NCBI GenBank assembly: GCA_964419055.1 | Contig: CAYQNU010000019.1 | Coordinates: forward strand, 1-64,000 | Source of the DNA: CAYQNU01 sp964419055 | GTDB lineage: Bacteria > Bacteroidota > Bacteroidia > Flavobacteriales_D > Parvicellaceae | Direction: 5' to 3' | Length of the DNA stretch: 64,000 nucleotides | Shown here: positions 42,376 to 52,073 of the stretch, one piece after another | Position numbering within the stretch: the stretch's first letter is position 1 | How the letters are laid out: every line of letters starts with the position of its first letter | Made by a program: the position numbers and the translations under genes | The notes under the pieces: generated by a model | What the model was told of the DNA's origin: nothing | The model's database searches: none | Seen by the model: the letters and a program-made list of their open reading frames with translations, nothing else

Positions 42376-45243
42376 TTATTCTTTTATAAATGAAATTGGC
42401 ATATAATTAAACCCTTCAGAGTCCATAAAATTTATAATATAAACTCCTCTGTTAAGAATTGAACAATCTATAGATTTACTATTAATTAAGGAAGAAGAAT
42501 GAACTATTCTACCTGCTAAATCTTTTATCTCATAAGTTGATATCGAGATTCCGATGTTATCTATTTCAAAAAACAATTCATTGGTAACTGGATTGGGGAA
42601 TAATCGAATTTTTGGTATTCTATTACCACTACTTGATAGAATACAATCAGATACATTTACTTCATAGTAACAATATTCAGTCAATTCACCCACCAAAATT
42701 GATTCAAAGCCATAAACATATACCCCAGGTGCAAGAACAGTACCACTGGGCTCTCCATAAATTTGAAAAACACTTACTCCACAAGGAAATTCTAATTCTG
42801 GTGGCTCAAAGTTATAAGGACCTTCACAGATGTTTATTTCTGCTGGACAATTTGAAAAACTAGTTGAATTTGATAAGCCTACATTACATTTAAAAAAAGC
42901 CATATAATATTGATTTCTTGAGTCTTTTATAATTAAAGTGATTTTAGTAGTGCCTATTGCTAAAGGTGATAAATTAAGTTTATATTGAAATCCATTTCCA
43001 TTGGTATTTAATTCAACATTTAAATTATTTGAATTCACAATTGAATTATCACTTGAAATGCAATAAAAAATTAGGTTTTCATTATTTGGATTATATATGT
43101 CAAAATAAATAGTTGTATCCACAAGTGGAACACTACAAATTTGAACATTATCCAATCCATTTGTGGAATAAGGAATTTCATATATTCTTAAACCATTCCC
43201 ACCTAATAATAAATAATTATTAAAAACATTAATATGCAAAGCAGAAAAGGAAACAAAGTCAATGTCATACAAATCAAAAGTATTATTATTAATGACCATT
43301 GGATTACTTGCTGAATAACCATTTGCCTGAGTATAAATACCGCCTACATAAATTAAATCATTAGAAGCGTTAATGCAATAAACTGGCGCATTAAATGAAA
43401 AACTAGCGTTTTCAATTGATAAATCACTTAATTTGAATTTAGCAAATCGAAAATTATCTTGAAAATCAATTTGAGTGAAATCACCTCCAACAAAAAGAAC
43501 GCCCTTATAATCTTTAATTGTATAAACAACATTATTTACATTTGGAGACCAATTTGATAGAGTCAACGTTTGAATATCAAATGATGCTAATCGATTTCTA
43601 GGTTGGCCATTAATTGTTGTAAATGTTCCTCCAATAAAAAGCTTGTTATCAGCAATTTCCATAGTTAAAATGGCATTTGAAATATTATTGTTCCAACTAT
43701 TTACAATACCTGAATTAATGTCAATATAACCTAAACAGTCCTTTGGTTGGCCATTAACTGTTGTAAAATCGCCACCAAAAAATAATTTTTCGTTTATTAA
43801 TTTTAATGAACGAATAATTCCATTAGTGTTAAATGATATTGGAAGAACTGACAAATTAGTTAGGTTAATTGCAGCAAAATTTTGTTTCGGGATATTATTT
43901 ATAGCAGTAAATTCTCCAGCAATAAAAAGAGTATCACCTTTTAATAATAAGTCATAAATTGGGCCATTAACTATGGGTAAATTATGTTTTTCATTGGTAA
44001 TTAAATGAAAACCTATTAAATTAGACACAGTAGAATCTATATATCTTGAATTTAGATTTCCATAAAAGATATAATTAGAATTTGAGGATATACAATTAAA
44101 ATTGAAACGATCATAGCCAGGTAATTCGTCTGTATTATTTATCGATAAATCATAAATGCTGAGTTTATACAATATAGAAAATGGGTAGTAATTCAAATAT
44201 GAAAAGGTTGAAGCGTAATAAAGTTTATCTTCATCCAAATGCATTTTACGAATGGGTGCAGTAATAGTACTAAAAGATGAAAATAATTGGGAACCTATAT
44301 CATAAAATGTAAGATAAGGATGTAAAATACTATCGACCATTGTAAATTCACCTCCTAATATTAGCGAATCATTGTATAAAGATATAAAATTAATTTTTTC
44401 ATTAAAAACAGGATTCCATTGAATTGGAACACCATTATTCAAATCAATTGCAACTAATCCATTAAACAGTTCGTTTGCAACAATTATATCATCCCCTATT
44501 GCATAAATTAAATTATTGTGAAGAACTGCACTTCTTATATACCCAGAGTCAATTGGATTCCAGCTAATTAGTTGACCAGTTGAAATATCTAATTTTGCAA
44601 GTGATTTTTGAGGTATTCCATTAATACTATCAAAATCGCCAATAATAACCAATTCATTATTTATGCTTTCAATTTGTTTTACTGGTCCATTAATCATTAA
44701 ATTAAAAGGAACACCTTGTTGTGAAACAATATCAATAAGGCATAAATTGTTTGCCGGTATTCCATTAACTGAATTAAACTTACCTCCAACGATTAAGAAA
44801 TTACCCTGTTTATTCATTGTAAGAACTTCTCCATCTATAATCGCTTTCCATGTATGAAGAGTTCCAGAAGTATCAATATTCCATATAGTTGTGTTAGAGG
44901 TGTCTACTTCATTATTATAGATATAAGTTGCTACGAAAAAACCATCTTCTTCATTTGAAATGGATAAAACTGAATTGGAGAAATTTAAATTATAAATATA
45001 GTCAAAATGATCAATTTCATTATTAAATTGCAAAGCTCCACTTGCCGAAATAGTAGATTTTGAAGTAATTTTATAAGCTAAATCAAAATCTCCTCCAGCA
45101 TAGATTTGCTTATTTATTGAATCATATACCGAACATCTGATAAAGTCATTCGTTTCCCAATTATTAACTTTTGAATAGGTTTGTCCATAGGAAATAATTG
45201 AAATCATCAAAAAAGTAAAAGTGAGTATAATCCAATTTTTCAT
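42376..45243 (-). CDS. Secreted beta-propeller-like protein with T9SS type A sorting domain
   Basis: A 955-residue protein with signal peptide MKNWIILTFTFLMISIISYG. The body consists of many repeats of the form GGxFTxxNGxP...LAxxDxxT...W (LFIGGTFTTINGQPRNRLAS, LFFGGDFTTVNGQPKDCLGY, LFVGGDFTQIDFQDNFRF), resembling delta-60-repeat propeller blades. After about 760 an HYR-like region (CPAEINICEGPYNFEPPELE) and a type A sorting domain follow (IRLFPNPVTNELFFEI, YEIKDLAGRIVHSS, LNRGVYIINF). It is exported by T9SS; a structural or adhesive surface role is inferred. Confidence 0.88.
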   Translation of the reverse strand: MKNWIILTFTFLMISIISYGQTYSKVNNWETNDFIRCSVYDSINKQIYAGGDFDLAYKITSKSTISASGALQFNNEIDHFDYIYNLNFSNSVLSISNEEDGFFVATYIYNNEVDTSNTTIWNIDTSGTLHTWKAIIDGEVLTMNKQGNFLIVGGKFNSVNGIPANNLCLIDIVSQQGVPFNLMINGPVKQIESINNELVIIGDFDSINGIPQKSLAKLDISTGQLISWNPIDSGYIRSAVLHNNLIYAIGDDIIVANELFNGLVAIDLNNGVPIQWNPVFNEKINFISLYNDSLILGGEFTMVDSILHPYLTFYDIGSQLFSSFSTITAPIRKMHLDEDKLYYASTFSYLNYYPFSILYKLSIYDLSINNTDELPGYDRFNFNCISSNSNYIFYGNLNSRYIDSTVSNLIGFHLITNEKHNLPIVNGPIYDLLLKGDTLFIAGEFTAINNIPKQNFAAINLTNLSVLPISFNTNGIIRSLKLINEKLFFGGDFTTVNGQPKDCLGYIDINSGIVNSWNNNISNAILTMEIADNKLFIGGTFTTINGQPRNRLASFDIQTLTLSNWSPNVNNVVYTIKDYKGVLFVGGDFTQIDFQDNFRFAKFKLSDLSIENASFSFNAPVYCINASNDLIYVGGIYTQANGYSASNPMVINNNTFDLYDIDFVSFSALHINVFNNYLLLGGNGLRIYEIPYSTNGLDNVQICSVPLVDTTIYFDIYNPNNENLIFYCISSDNSIVNSNNLNVELNTNGNGFQYKLNLSPLAIGTTKITLIIKDSRNQYYMAFFKCNVGLSNSTSFSNCPAEINICEGPYNFEPPELEFPCGVSVFQIYGEPSGTVLAPGVYVYGFESILVGELTEYCYYEVNVSDCILSSSGNRIPKIRLFPNPVTNELFFEIDNIGISISTYEIKDLAGRIVHSSSLINSKSIDCSILNRGVYIINFMDSEGFNYMPISFIKE

Positions 45244-45400
45244 ATCATGAATTTTAATCGAATTTAAAAAACAAATATCGATTTTTGAATTAAAATTATT
45301 TAAAGGTAGTTAAAAAACCTTTTGTGGAAAAAAATAAATATAATACGATTAAAATGGTAGTAAAAACTTTACTTTAGAAGTAATCACCAATAAACTATTC

Positions 45401-46642
45401 TTAAAAAAACCTACAACTCAAAATAGCGGTATCGTCTAAATAATCCATTTTACCTTTAAATTCATTGAGTTCTTTAATGATGCGCTCGTTTAATTCAACC
45501 ATTTTCAACGAATCATTACTGCGTATGATACTTTCCAATCGTTCGGTTTCAAAAGCTTCCTCTTCTTCGTTTTCAACCTCAACTAATCCATCAGTATAAC
45601 AAACCAACGTATCTCCAGTTTTGATTTGAATTTCTTCCATTTCAATTTCTGGAATTTTTTCAAACATTCCCAATCCCACGCAACCCTTGTTTAATAAACG
45701 CGTTTCACTGCCATTAATTAAAATGGGGTAATTATGACCGGCATTAATGTACTTTAAAACTTTTTTGTTGCAGTTGTAATAAGCAATGAAAAAAGTGATG
45801 AATTTTTCTCCGTTTACGGCATCATTCACCGTTGAATTCAACTGTTCAACTAATTGTATTAATGTTAAATCTTGATGATTATAATAGGTATTAGCTCTTA
45901 AATGTGCTTGGAAATTGGACATTAATAAAGCGGCTGAAATTCCTTTTCCACTGACGTCTGCAATACACAAAACGTATTCGCTTTCATTTAATTGAATGAA
46001 ATCATAGTAATCGCCACCTACCATTTGTTTGGCTACGTATTTAGCCGCAACATCAATTCTATTGTTGGAAGGCAAGTTCTTAGGAAACAACATTTCTTGC
46101 ATTTGTTTGGCCAATTCCAATTCCTTTTTCGCCCCTTCTTGTTTAACCATTTCGTTGGCAAAACGCTTATTTTCAATAGCCACTACAATAATATTAGTAA
46201 GCGTTTGAATAAATGGCATGTGCTTGATAGCAGGGCTAATACTCATGGCCTGTTCATCTAAATCACCCAATAACAAAAAAGCCAATGGTATTTCTTTATG
46301 GAAAACGGGAATAACCACATCAAAAGCATTTAACGATTCAATAGATGAAGACTCAATTAATGTGATATCCTTGACATTTTTTAAATAATGGGCTACATCT
46401 TTGTGCTTCAATCCTCCTTTTGCACCCACACTGATCATTGATTTCCATTCTGTTTGATCATAAGAATACAACAAAATTCGAGATATCCCCAATTGTTCTC
46501 TCAAAATGTATTCGTAAATTTTGAGCAGCTTTTCGATAGAATAATTTTCATTTATGGCACGTGTAATTTCCAATAAAGAAGTTAATTTAAACTCCTTTAA
46601 ATCTAATTTCGCTACCAAATTTGAAACTCTACCTTCCTGCAT
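45401..46642 (-). CDS. GAF-domain PP2C/SpoIIE-type serine phosphatase
   Basis: A 413-residue cytoplasmic protein. Residues 20-170 form a GAF-like sensor (LLKIYEYILREQLGISRILLY). A coiled linker with the RsbU-like motif KELELAKQMQEMLFPKNLP leads into the SpoIIE phosphatase: VGGDYYDFIQL, LCIADVSGKGISAALLMSNF, INAGHNYPILI, DTLVCYTDGLVEVEN and the final DYLDDTAILSCRFF. The metal-binding Asp residues are present. It would dephosphorylate a protein such as an anti-sigma-factor antagonist. It follows lpxD by six bases, probably on the same transcript. Confidence 0.93.
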   Translation of the reverse strand: MQEGRVSNLVAKLDLKEFKLTSLLEITRAINENYSIEKLLKIYEYILREQLGISRILLYSYDQTEWKSMISVGAKGGLKHKDVAHYLKNVKDITLIESSSIESLNAFDVVIPVFHKEIPLAFLLLGDLDEQAMSISPAIKHMPFIQTLTNIIVVAIENKRFANEMVKQEGAKKELELAKQMQEMLFPKNLPSNNRIDVAAKYVAKQMVGGDYYDFIQLNESEYVLCIADVSGKGISAALLMSNFQAHLRANTYYNHQDLTLIQLVEQLNSTVNDAVNGEKFITFFIAYYNCNKKVLKYINAGHNYPILINGSETRLLNKGCVGLGMFEKIPEIEMEEIQIKTGDTLVCYTDGLVEVENEEEEAFETERLESIIRSNDSLKMVELNERIIKELNEFKGKMDYLDDTAILSCRFF

Positions 46643-46648
46643 ACACTT

Positions 46649-47578
46649 TTATCCTAAGGTTTCAATTATGGAAGGCAACTTTTTAAGTGCCGCCATTTCT
46701 CTAAACTTAACTCTGGCATCATCTACTGGACTTCCAAAATAGGTTTTACCGCCTTCTAAATCTTTTGATGCACCTGATTGCCCCAATAAAACGGCATTGT
46801 CTCCAATACTCATATCGGAAGCCAAGCCAACTTGCCCCCAAAGGGTTACATTATTTCCAATACGCACGCATCCTGCAATACCCACCTGAGCGGCAAATAA
46901 ACAATTTTTACCTATTACAGTATCATGACCCACGTGCACCTGATTATCTATTTTTGTACCTTCACCAATGGTAGTATCTCCAGTGACACCCGCATCTATG
47001 GTACACAATGCACCAATTTCAACTCTATTTTCTAAAATAACCCTACCACATGTGTGCATTCTATCAAAACCTGTTGGTTTTTTCTTGTAATAAAAAGCCG
47101 TTGATCCAATTACGGAATTGGCTTGAATAATTACCTCATCACCAATAATGGTATTGTCGGCAATAACTACTCCTGAATGAATGATGCAATAATCGCCTAT
47201 GGTAACATTGTTTCCAATGGTAACGTTAGGTTGAACGATGGTATGAGGCCCCACTTGATAATGTGCTCCTCTAGAAGTTTCCCATCTTTCAAAAGGTCGG
47301 AACATTCGTGTCAACAAATTAAAATCAACAAAAGGCTGTTTAGAAATCAACAAACCTTTACCTTCAGGACAATCCACAATTTGGTCTATTAATATGGTGG
47401 TAGCTTTTGATTTCAAAGCTTTATCGTAATATTTAGGATGGTCAACAAACACTAAATCACCGGGAACAACTACATGTATTTCGTTGATTCCTGTAATTAA
47501 ATGATTGGGATTTCCCACAAAATTACACCCTAATAATTGTGATGCTTTTTCTAATGTTAACGGTTGTTCTAGTTTCAC
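46649..47578 (-). CDS. lpxD: UDP-3-O-acylglucosamine N-acyltransferase (LpxD)
   Basis: A 309-residue LpxD: the N-terminal uridine-binding domain (LGCNFVGNPNHLITGINEI, DLVFVDHPKYYDKALKSKAT) and a left-handed beta helix of hexapeptide repeats (VTIGNNVTIGDYCIIHSGVV, IGDEVIIQANSVIGSTAFYY), with the catalytic His region VHVGHDTVIG. The closing helical part is KFREMAALKKLPSI. It N-acylates UDP-3-O-acyl-glucosamine in lipid A synthesis. It is somewhat shorter than the E. coli enzyme (341), as is usual for one of the Bacteroidota paralogues, and no other lpx genes are adjacent. Confidence 0.88.
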   Translation of the reverse strand: MKLEQPLTLEKASQLLGCNFVGNPNHLITGINEIHVVVPGDLVFVDHPKYYDKALKSKATTILIDQIVDCPEGKGLLISKQPFVDFNLLTRMFRPFERWETSRGAHYQVGPHTIVQPNVTIGNNVTIGDYCIIHSGVVIADNTIIGDEVIIQANSVIGSTAFYYKKKPTGFDRMHTCGRVILENRVEIGALCTIDAGVTGDTTIGEGTKIDNQVHVGHDTVIGKNCLFAAQVGIAGCVRIGNNVTLWGQVGLASDMSIGDNAVLLGQSGASKDLEGGKTYFGSPVDDARVKFREMAALKKLPSIIETLG

Positions 47579-47685
47579 GCTTATGTGTTTTTTACGTTAA
47601 AATAACTTTTGTTTACCGGTAATGAAACACTACTATGAAATGATTATAATAAATGCTTCTTCTAAATAAATAAGACTAAAACCAA

Positions 47686-48687
47686 TTAATGATTGTGATC
47701 ATCGTGAGAACACAAACCAATAATTTTATGAAACACATCGTGCAACGCACTCAATGACTTGGTTATATCAGCATCACTTCCGCCTTTTTTAATTAATTTA
47801 TCTAATTTTTTACTCCCAGTTACTAACTCGGCAACAGCTGCTTTAACTTCTTTGGTATTAAACTCGGCTGGAATAGAAGATGCTGCTAAAGCAACTGATT
47901 TTTCAACCATTTCACCACTTCTCTTTTTTATCGGTTCTAAATTACCTTCTTCACTTGGATGGAAGGTTTGAGACATTACTTTATGAAAATCTTTAAGTGC
48001 TTGCCAATCATCAAATTTACCTTTTGGTACTTTTTCTTCGTACAAACGGCTTACCTCTTTCCAATTGATAATGCTCCAAATGTTTTTCAAGTATTCAGCT
48101 CTCTTGTTTTGATAATTTAAGTAGTAAGCATGTTCCCAAACATCAATAGCTAATATGGGTGTACCTAGACATTCTGAAACACCACCCATTAAAGGATTGT
48201 CTTGATTGGGTGTAGAACACACTTCTATTTTATTCTTATCATTAATGTAAACCCAAACCCATCCCGAACCAAAACGATCCAAAGCAGCTTTATTCACTAC
48301 ATTTTTCAAACTATCTAAACTTCCAAATTGAGCGGTGATAGCCGCAGCCAATCGAGGTGATGGTTGTGTGTTTTTTTCAGGAGTTAATATTTTCCAGAAA
48401 AAAGAGTGATTGTAATGTCCTCCGGCATTATTTCGTGCCCCAATGATGTCATGAATAGCATAATTCAAAGACTCAATAGAAAGCGTATCTGCCCAAGTTC
48501 CTTTAATGGTTTTATTTAAATTATTGATGTAACCTGCGTGATGTTTGGTATGATGGATATACATCGTAGCACTATCAATAACAGGCTCTAAGGCACTGTA
48601 TGAATAAGGTAATTTAGGCAAGGTATGTTGCGCAAGCGCACTTGAACACACCATAAAAAAGATAAAAGCTGATTGAAATAATTTCAT
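47686..48687 (-). CDS. Exported Fe/Mn superoxide dismutase with extra C-terminal domain
   Basis: A 333-residue protein. Start at ATG 48687 gives signal peptide MKLFQSAFIFFMVCSSALAQ. Residues 21-220 are a full Fe/Mn SOD: the N-terminal HTLPKLPYSYSALEP, metal ligands His45 (IHHTKHHAGY), His94 (HYNHSFFW), Asp182 and His186 (DVWEHAYYLNYQNKR). About 110 further residues, not part of SOD, are helical and end ALHDVFHKIIGLCSHDDHNH, a His/Asp/Cys cluster that could bind metal. It detoxifies superoxide in the periplasm. The box TATCTTTG lies upstream. Confidence 0.93.
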   Translation of the reverse strand: MKLFQSAFIFFMVCSSALAQHTLPKLPYSYSALEPVIDSATMYIHHTKHHAGYINNLNKTIKGTWADTLSIESLNYAIHDIIGARNNAGGHYNHSFFWKILTPEKNTQPSPRLAAAITAQFGSLDSLKNVVNKAALDRFGSGWVWVYINDKNKIEVCSTPNQDNPLMGGVSECLGTPILAIDVWEHAYYLNYQNKRAEYLKNIWSIINWKEVSRLYEEKVPKGKFDDWQALKDFHKVMSQTFHPSEEGNLEPIKKRSGEMVEKSVALAASSIPAEFNTKEVKAAVAELVTGSKKLDKLIKKGGSDADITKSLSALHDVFHKIIGLCSHDDHNH

Positions 48688-48714
48688 AAGGTTGTATATT
48701 AAAAATTTACATTG

Positions 48715-48722
48715 CAAAGATA
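48715..48722 (-). promoter_or_regulatory. -7 promoter box of the superoxide dismutase gene
   Basis: On the minus strand this is TATCTTTG, an exact TAnnTTTG match, 28 bases before the ATG at 48687. The -33 element is not clear. Confidence 0.45.
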
Positions 48723-48903
48723 CTATTTTAAACCCAAATTACACAGTAGAATTCGTTATGAGATTTAAAAACTCAATAAAATAGTAATTTTAACGAATGA
48801 GAAATAGTTATTGCTATGACGAATGAGGTAAAGTTATTTTCTATTTTGAAGAAGGTTTGAATCGGAATAGAATTTCTAATGCGTAATTTGGGTTTAACCT
48901 TAG

Positions 48904-48926
48904 AAAGGTTTTAAATTAAAACCTTT
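48904..48926 (-). terminator. Hairpin at the end of the epimerase gene
   Basis: AAAGGTTTTA (48904-48913) and TAAAACCTTT (48917-48926) form a perfect 10-base stem with a 3-base loop. The stem begins inside the stop codon of the epimerase gene. There is no T-run after it, so termination is uncertain. Confidence 0.45.
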
Positions 48927-49818
48927 ACAAATTTTTAAGAGCTTCATCTAAATCATCATAAACAAAAGTAAAACCTTCTTTTTTGATTTTTTCGTTCGAA
49001 ACTCGACTACCCTCCAACAAAATTGCGGCCATTTCTCCAAACATCATTTTCATCATAAATGCAGGAACGTTTGGTAATCTGATTTTTTTATGCATACTCT
49101 TAGCCAAAGCAGCCGTAAAAGCATCATTGGTGGTATGAACAGAACTGGTGGCATTATACACTCCTGACATCTGCGTATTTTTCAAAGCCATCAAATAGAT
49201 ATTTACCATATCGTCATGATGAATCCAAGGCATATATTGCGAGCCTTTGCCTAATGCAGCTCCAAATCCTTTTTTGACTGGTGAAGCCATTTTTGGGATG
49301 GCTCCCCCATTGTTATCCAAAACAACACCCGTTCTCAACTTAACAACTCTACACAAATCATTGAATTTATCTGCCGCCTCTTCCCATTGCACACAACATT
49401 CGGCTACAAAATCATCCCCTCTATTTCCTTCTTCATCAAAAATAGTTTCGGTAGTTATCGCTCCGTAATAACCTATACCTGAAGCTGAAATAAATGCTTC
49501 AAGGGGTACGTTCAATTCCCGAACTTTGGTTTCTATTAATCGAGCTGTAAGTACCCTACTTTTCACAATAGTGCGTTTGCGTTCCATAGTCCATGGTTTA
49601 TCAGCAATGCCCTCCCCTGCTAAATGCACAATGTGCGTTACCCCTTCAAAACAACGCTCGTCAATTTGACCTTTAGCCCAATCCCAAGCATAGGTTTTTA
49701 CACCATTTTTTGAATTAGGATAACGCGTCAAATGCACCACCTCCACACCTTCACTTTTCAACTTTTGTGTCAATCGACTTCCTATTAAACCTGATCCGCC
49801 TGTTATTAAAACTTTCAT
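48925..49818 (-). CDS. TIGR01777 family NAD-dependent epimerase-like protein
   Basis: A 297-residue extended SDR of the YfcH/SDR39U1 group: the N-terminal Rossmann motif VLITGGSGLIGSRLTQKLKS, HIVHLAGEGIADKPWTMERK, SGIGYYGAITTETIFDEEGN (Tyr of the catalytic region), LRTGVVLDNNGGAIPKMASP, and the C-terminal domain (LPNVPAFMMKMMFGEMAAIL, LLEGSRVSNEKI). The family is conserved but its substrate is unknown. Cytoplasmic; divergent from the small gene at 49873. Confidence 0.93.
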   Translation of the reverse strand: MKVLITGGSGLIGSRLTQKLKSEGVEVVHLTRYPNSKNGVKTYAWDWAKGQIDERCFEGVTHIVHLAGEGIADKPWTMERKRTIVKSRVLTARLIETKVRELNVPLEAFISASGIGYYGAITTETIFDEEGNRGDDFVAECCVQWEEAADKFNDLCRVVKLRTGVVLDNNGGAIPKMASPVKKGFGAALGKGSQYMPWIHHDDMVNIYLMALKNTQMSGVYNATSSVHTTNDAFTAALAKSMHKKIRLPNVPAFMMKMMFGEMAAILLEGSRVSNEKIKKEGFTFVYDDLDEALKNL

Positions 49819-49872
49819 TGTTTTTGTTTTATTTGGGTATAAAAACTAATTTTACTACAAATTAACTATTTG

Positions 49873-50205
49873 ATGGAATTAATAACCCAAAATTTAACAC
49901 TTTGTTTGGAAAATAACCTATTAATTTCCATTATCAATCAACTGAATAAAGACTTTGCACAATCCAATGTAGTTTTGGAATTACCTATTTCCGCTACACC
50001 TTCAGAAATTGCTGAAATACTGGTTAACAAAGTTACCCATCTTTTAATTTCAAATGAAGTTGATATTCGTTCGCTACTCTACAGAATTGACGTAAGCGAG
50101 CGTAAAATTAAAAATATGCCTCAGTTTTCAGCTGAAGATATTGCTCAACTGATCATTGATCGTATCATCGAAAAAGTTAAAATGCGCGCTTTGTATTCGA
50201 GTTGA
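49873..50205 (+). CDS. Conserved-type hypothetical protein
   Basis: A 110-residue soluble protein starting at ATG 49873. An in-frame TTG one codon earlier is less likely. The sequence is helical, ending in AEDIAQLIIDRIIEKVKMRA, with a central hydrophobic stretch LVNKVTHLLISNEVDIRSLL. I recognise the general character of small uncharacterised Bacteroidota proteins but no named domain. It is divergent from the epimerase gene and convergent with the outer-membrane barrel gene. Confidence 0.7.
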   Translation: MELITQNLTLCLENNLLISIINQLNKDFAQSNVVLELPISATPSEIAEILVNKVTHLLISNEVDIRSLLYRIDVSERKIKNMPQFSAEDIAQLIIDRIIEKVKMRALYSS

Positions 50206-50288
50206 ATTCTAAAAGCCACTATGAGTTGATACCAATATTACTTTTCCCAATTAATATTTCATCATTTACATCTCAAAATTTTTCTTCC

Positions 50289-52049
50289 TTAAAAAGAAAA
50301 AGTAAATCCTCCCATCAAGTTAAAGCTTTGAACTGGAAAATTGGTCCATTTTTGATATTTTACGGTGGCAATATTGTTCAAATTTAAGAATGCCGATAAT
50401 CGTTTATTGTAACGGTATTCAATTCCTAAATTGGCATCAACGTATGGTTTAAGGGTATACACGTATTGTCCTTTTGTGTTGGCCACCAAATCATCTTTAG
50501 CAAAATAGCTGAATGTTTTTCGTTGCCCGATTACATAAACGTTGGCTCTCACCACAATTTTATCGGCCAAATCATAAATACCATTCAAACTCATATTAAA
50601 ATTAGGCATCAACCAAGCAAATTCTTGATTTTCGGTTTTGTTGATGAAATATTCTCCTTTAGCAAACAGTGTGAATTTATCATTTGCTTGAAAACCTAAT
50701 TGCCCCGAAACGGTCATTCTTTTAACGTTGTCATAAATCACAGTAAAAGCATTTTGATAACTGTAAGCCGTGTCGTTTACAAACAATGGCATTGCATCTA
50801 CATTTTGAAATCTAAAAGATGTATTAAAGGTCCAACGAGCGCTTATGCCTCCTCTAATACCCGCATAAGCGTTAATTCTATCGGCTGAATTGCGTAGAGG
50901 TATATTATTCAACAAAAAGGGATTTTCTAATCGCATACTGTTATACGAATTTCTTTTTACACCTCCTGTTGCACCCGCATAGGGAACAAAAACATTGTTG
51001 AATAAATTGGCGCTCAACTCTACCTCTGGAAAAAAGAAAAAACGGTTTTCATCGGCTATATCGATATTTACACCAAAACCTCCTTTGAACAGCACTTTTC
51101 CTTTGCTTCTGATTACGTGTGGCACTAATCTCACAATACCTGTAGTTTGGTATAATGTATTGGGCTCTGGCAATACCACTCCCACCGTATCAATTGGTGT
51201 TAAATTAGGTTGATTTATGGTATTAATATCCACTGCAAATGTTACCAAAGCATTGACTCCTTCACCAGGTAAATATTTATTGAGTGTTGTCCCTACTTCA
51301 AAATTATGCTCCGACAATTTTTTAATACCGAATAGATAATGATAATTGAAATGTTCGATGTGATTTAACTTATTCGTATCGGCATAATTACTGGCCAAAG
51401 TAACATTAAACCCTATATTATGATATCCTTGGCGTAAGGTATCTGGATTCAAACGATAGGTTTCTGGAATTAAGGTATCTAAAGTACTGAAGCCATAATA
51501 ATTCAACATATCGCGGTGATAATAAAGCTTAGTAGCCAAGGTATGTCTTTTCAAAAAATGCTTATAATACCCATCGAGGTAATTCTCGCTGAACTTTGAT
51601 GAACCGATATCGTTTATACCATCTAAAGCACTGTGGTGTTTGTAATTCACACCCCATGTATTTTTTTTGCTTCTAGTGGAGTTATAATACGCATCCATAT
51701 AAGGCATAGCATACATACCAATTCCGCCTTTAACATAACCGTGGTATAATTTTTCTAAAGGTTCAACTACTTTAAGTTTGGCAGGTTCTATGGGTTCTAT
51801 ATCAAACTTAATGGTAACACTTTTGGGCTCAATGTAATATTTTACCTCAGGTATTTGGATGGTAGTGTCTCTTGATTTAGGCAAATCGCTCAGTTTTGAG
51901 GAGCGGGTAATTACTCTACTTTTATCGCCCACGGCTGTAAAATCGTTTTGAGCAACTCCAATTAATGTGCTTATCAAGGCTATTAAACTCAAAGAAGTTT
52001 TAGCTAATATTGAGTTTAAATCAATCGTATATTTTCGGTTATTTTTCAT
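50289..52049 (-). CDS. Outer-membrane beta-barrel protein, TonB-receptor-like barrel without plug
   Basis: A 586-residue exported barrel. After a signal segment (LSLIALISTLIGVAQ) comes a periplasmic stretch with a Pro/Glu-rich linker (IKFDIEPIEPAKLKVVEPLE), then alternating amphipathic strands (YHGYVKGGIGMYAMPYMDAY, NTWGVNYKHHSALDGIND) to the C-terminal NLMGGFTFSF with the terminal aromatic used by the BAM machinery. There is no plug domain or TonB box, so it is not a normal TonB receptor. It follows the large TPR gene by 24 bases, a pairing that suggests a joint envelope complex. Confidence 0.8.
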   Translation of the reverse strand: MKNNRKYTIDLNSILAKTSLSLIALISTLIGVAQNDFTAVGDKSRVITRSSKLSDLPKSRDTTIQIPEVKYYIEPKSVTIKFDIEPIEPAKLKVVEPLEKLYHGYVKGGIGMYAMPYMDAYYNSTRSKKNTWGVNYKHHSALDGINDIGSSKFSENYLDGYYKHFLKRHTLATKLYYHRDMLNYYGFSTLDTLIPETYRLNPDTLRQGYHNIGFNVTLASNYADTNKLNHIEHFNYHYLFGIKKLSEHNFEVGTTLNKYLPGEGVNALVTFAVDINTINQPNLTPIDTVGVVLPEPNTLYQTTGIVRLVPHVIRSKGKVLFKGGFGVNIDIADENRFFFFPEVELSANLFNNVFVPYAGATGGVKRNSYNSMRLENPFLLNNIPLRNSADRINAYAGIRGGISARWTFNTSFRFQNVDAMPLFVNDTAYSYQNAFTVIYDNVKRMTVSGQLGFQANDKFTLFAKGEYFINKTENQEFAWLMPNFNMSLNGIYDLADKIVVRANVYVIGQRKTFSYFAKDDLVANTKGQYVYTLKPYVDANLGIEYRYNKRLSAFLNLNNIATVKYQKWTNFPVQSFNLMGGFTFSF

Positions 52050-52073
52050 ATGTTCTGGTTGAGTAATGACTAA

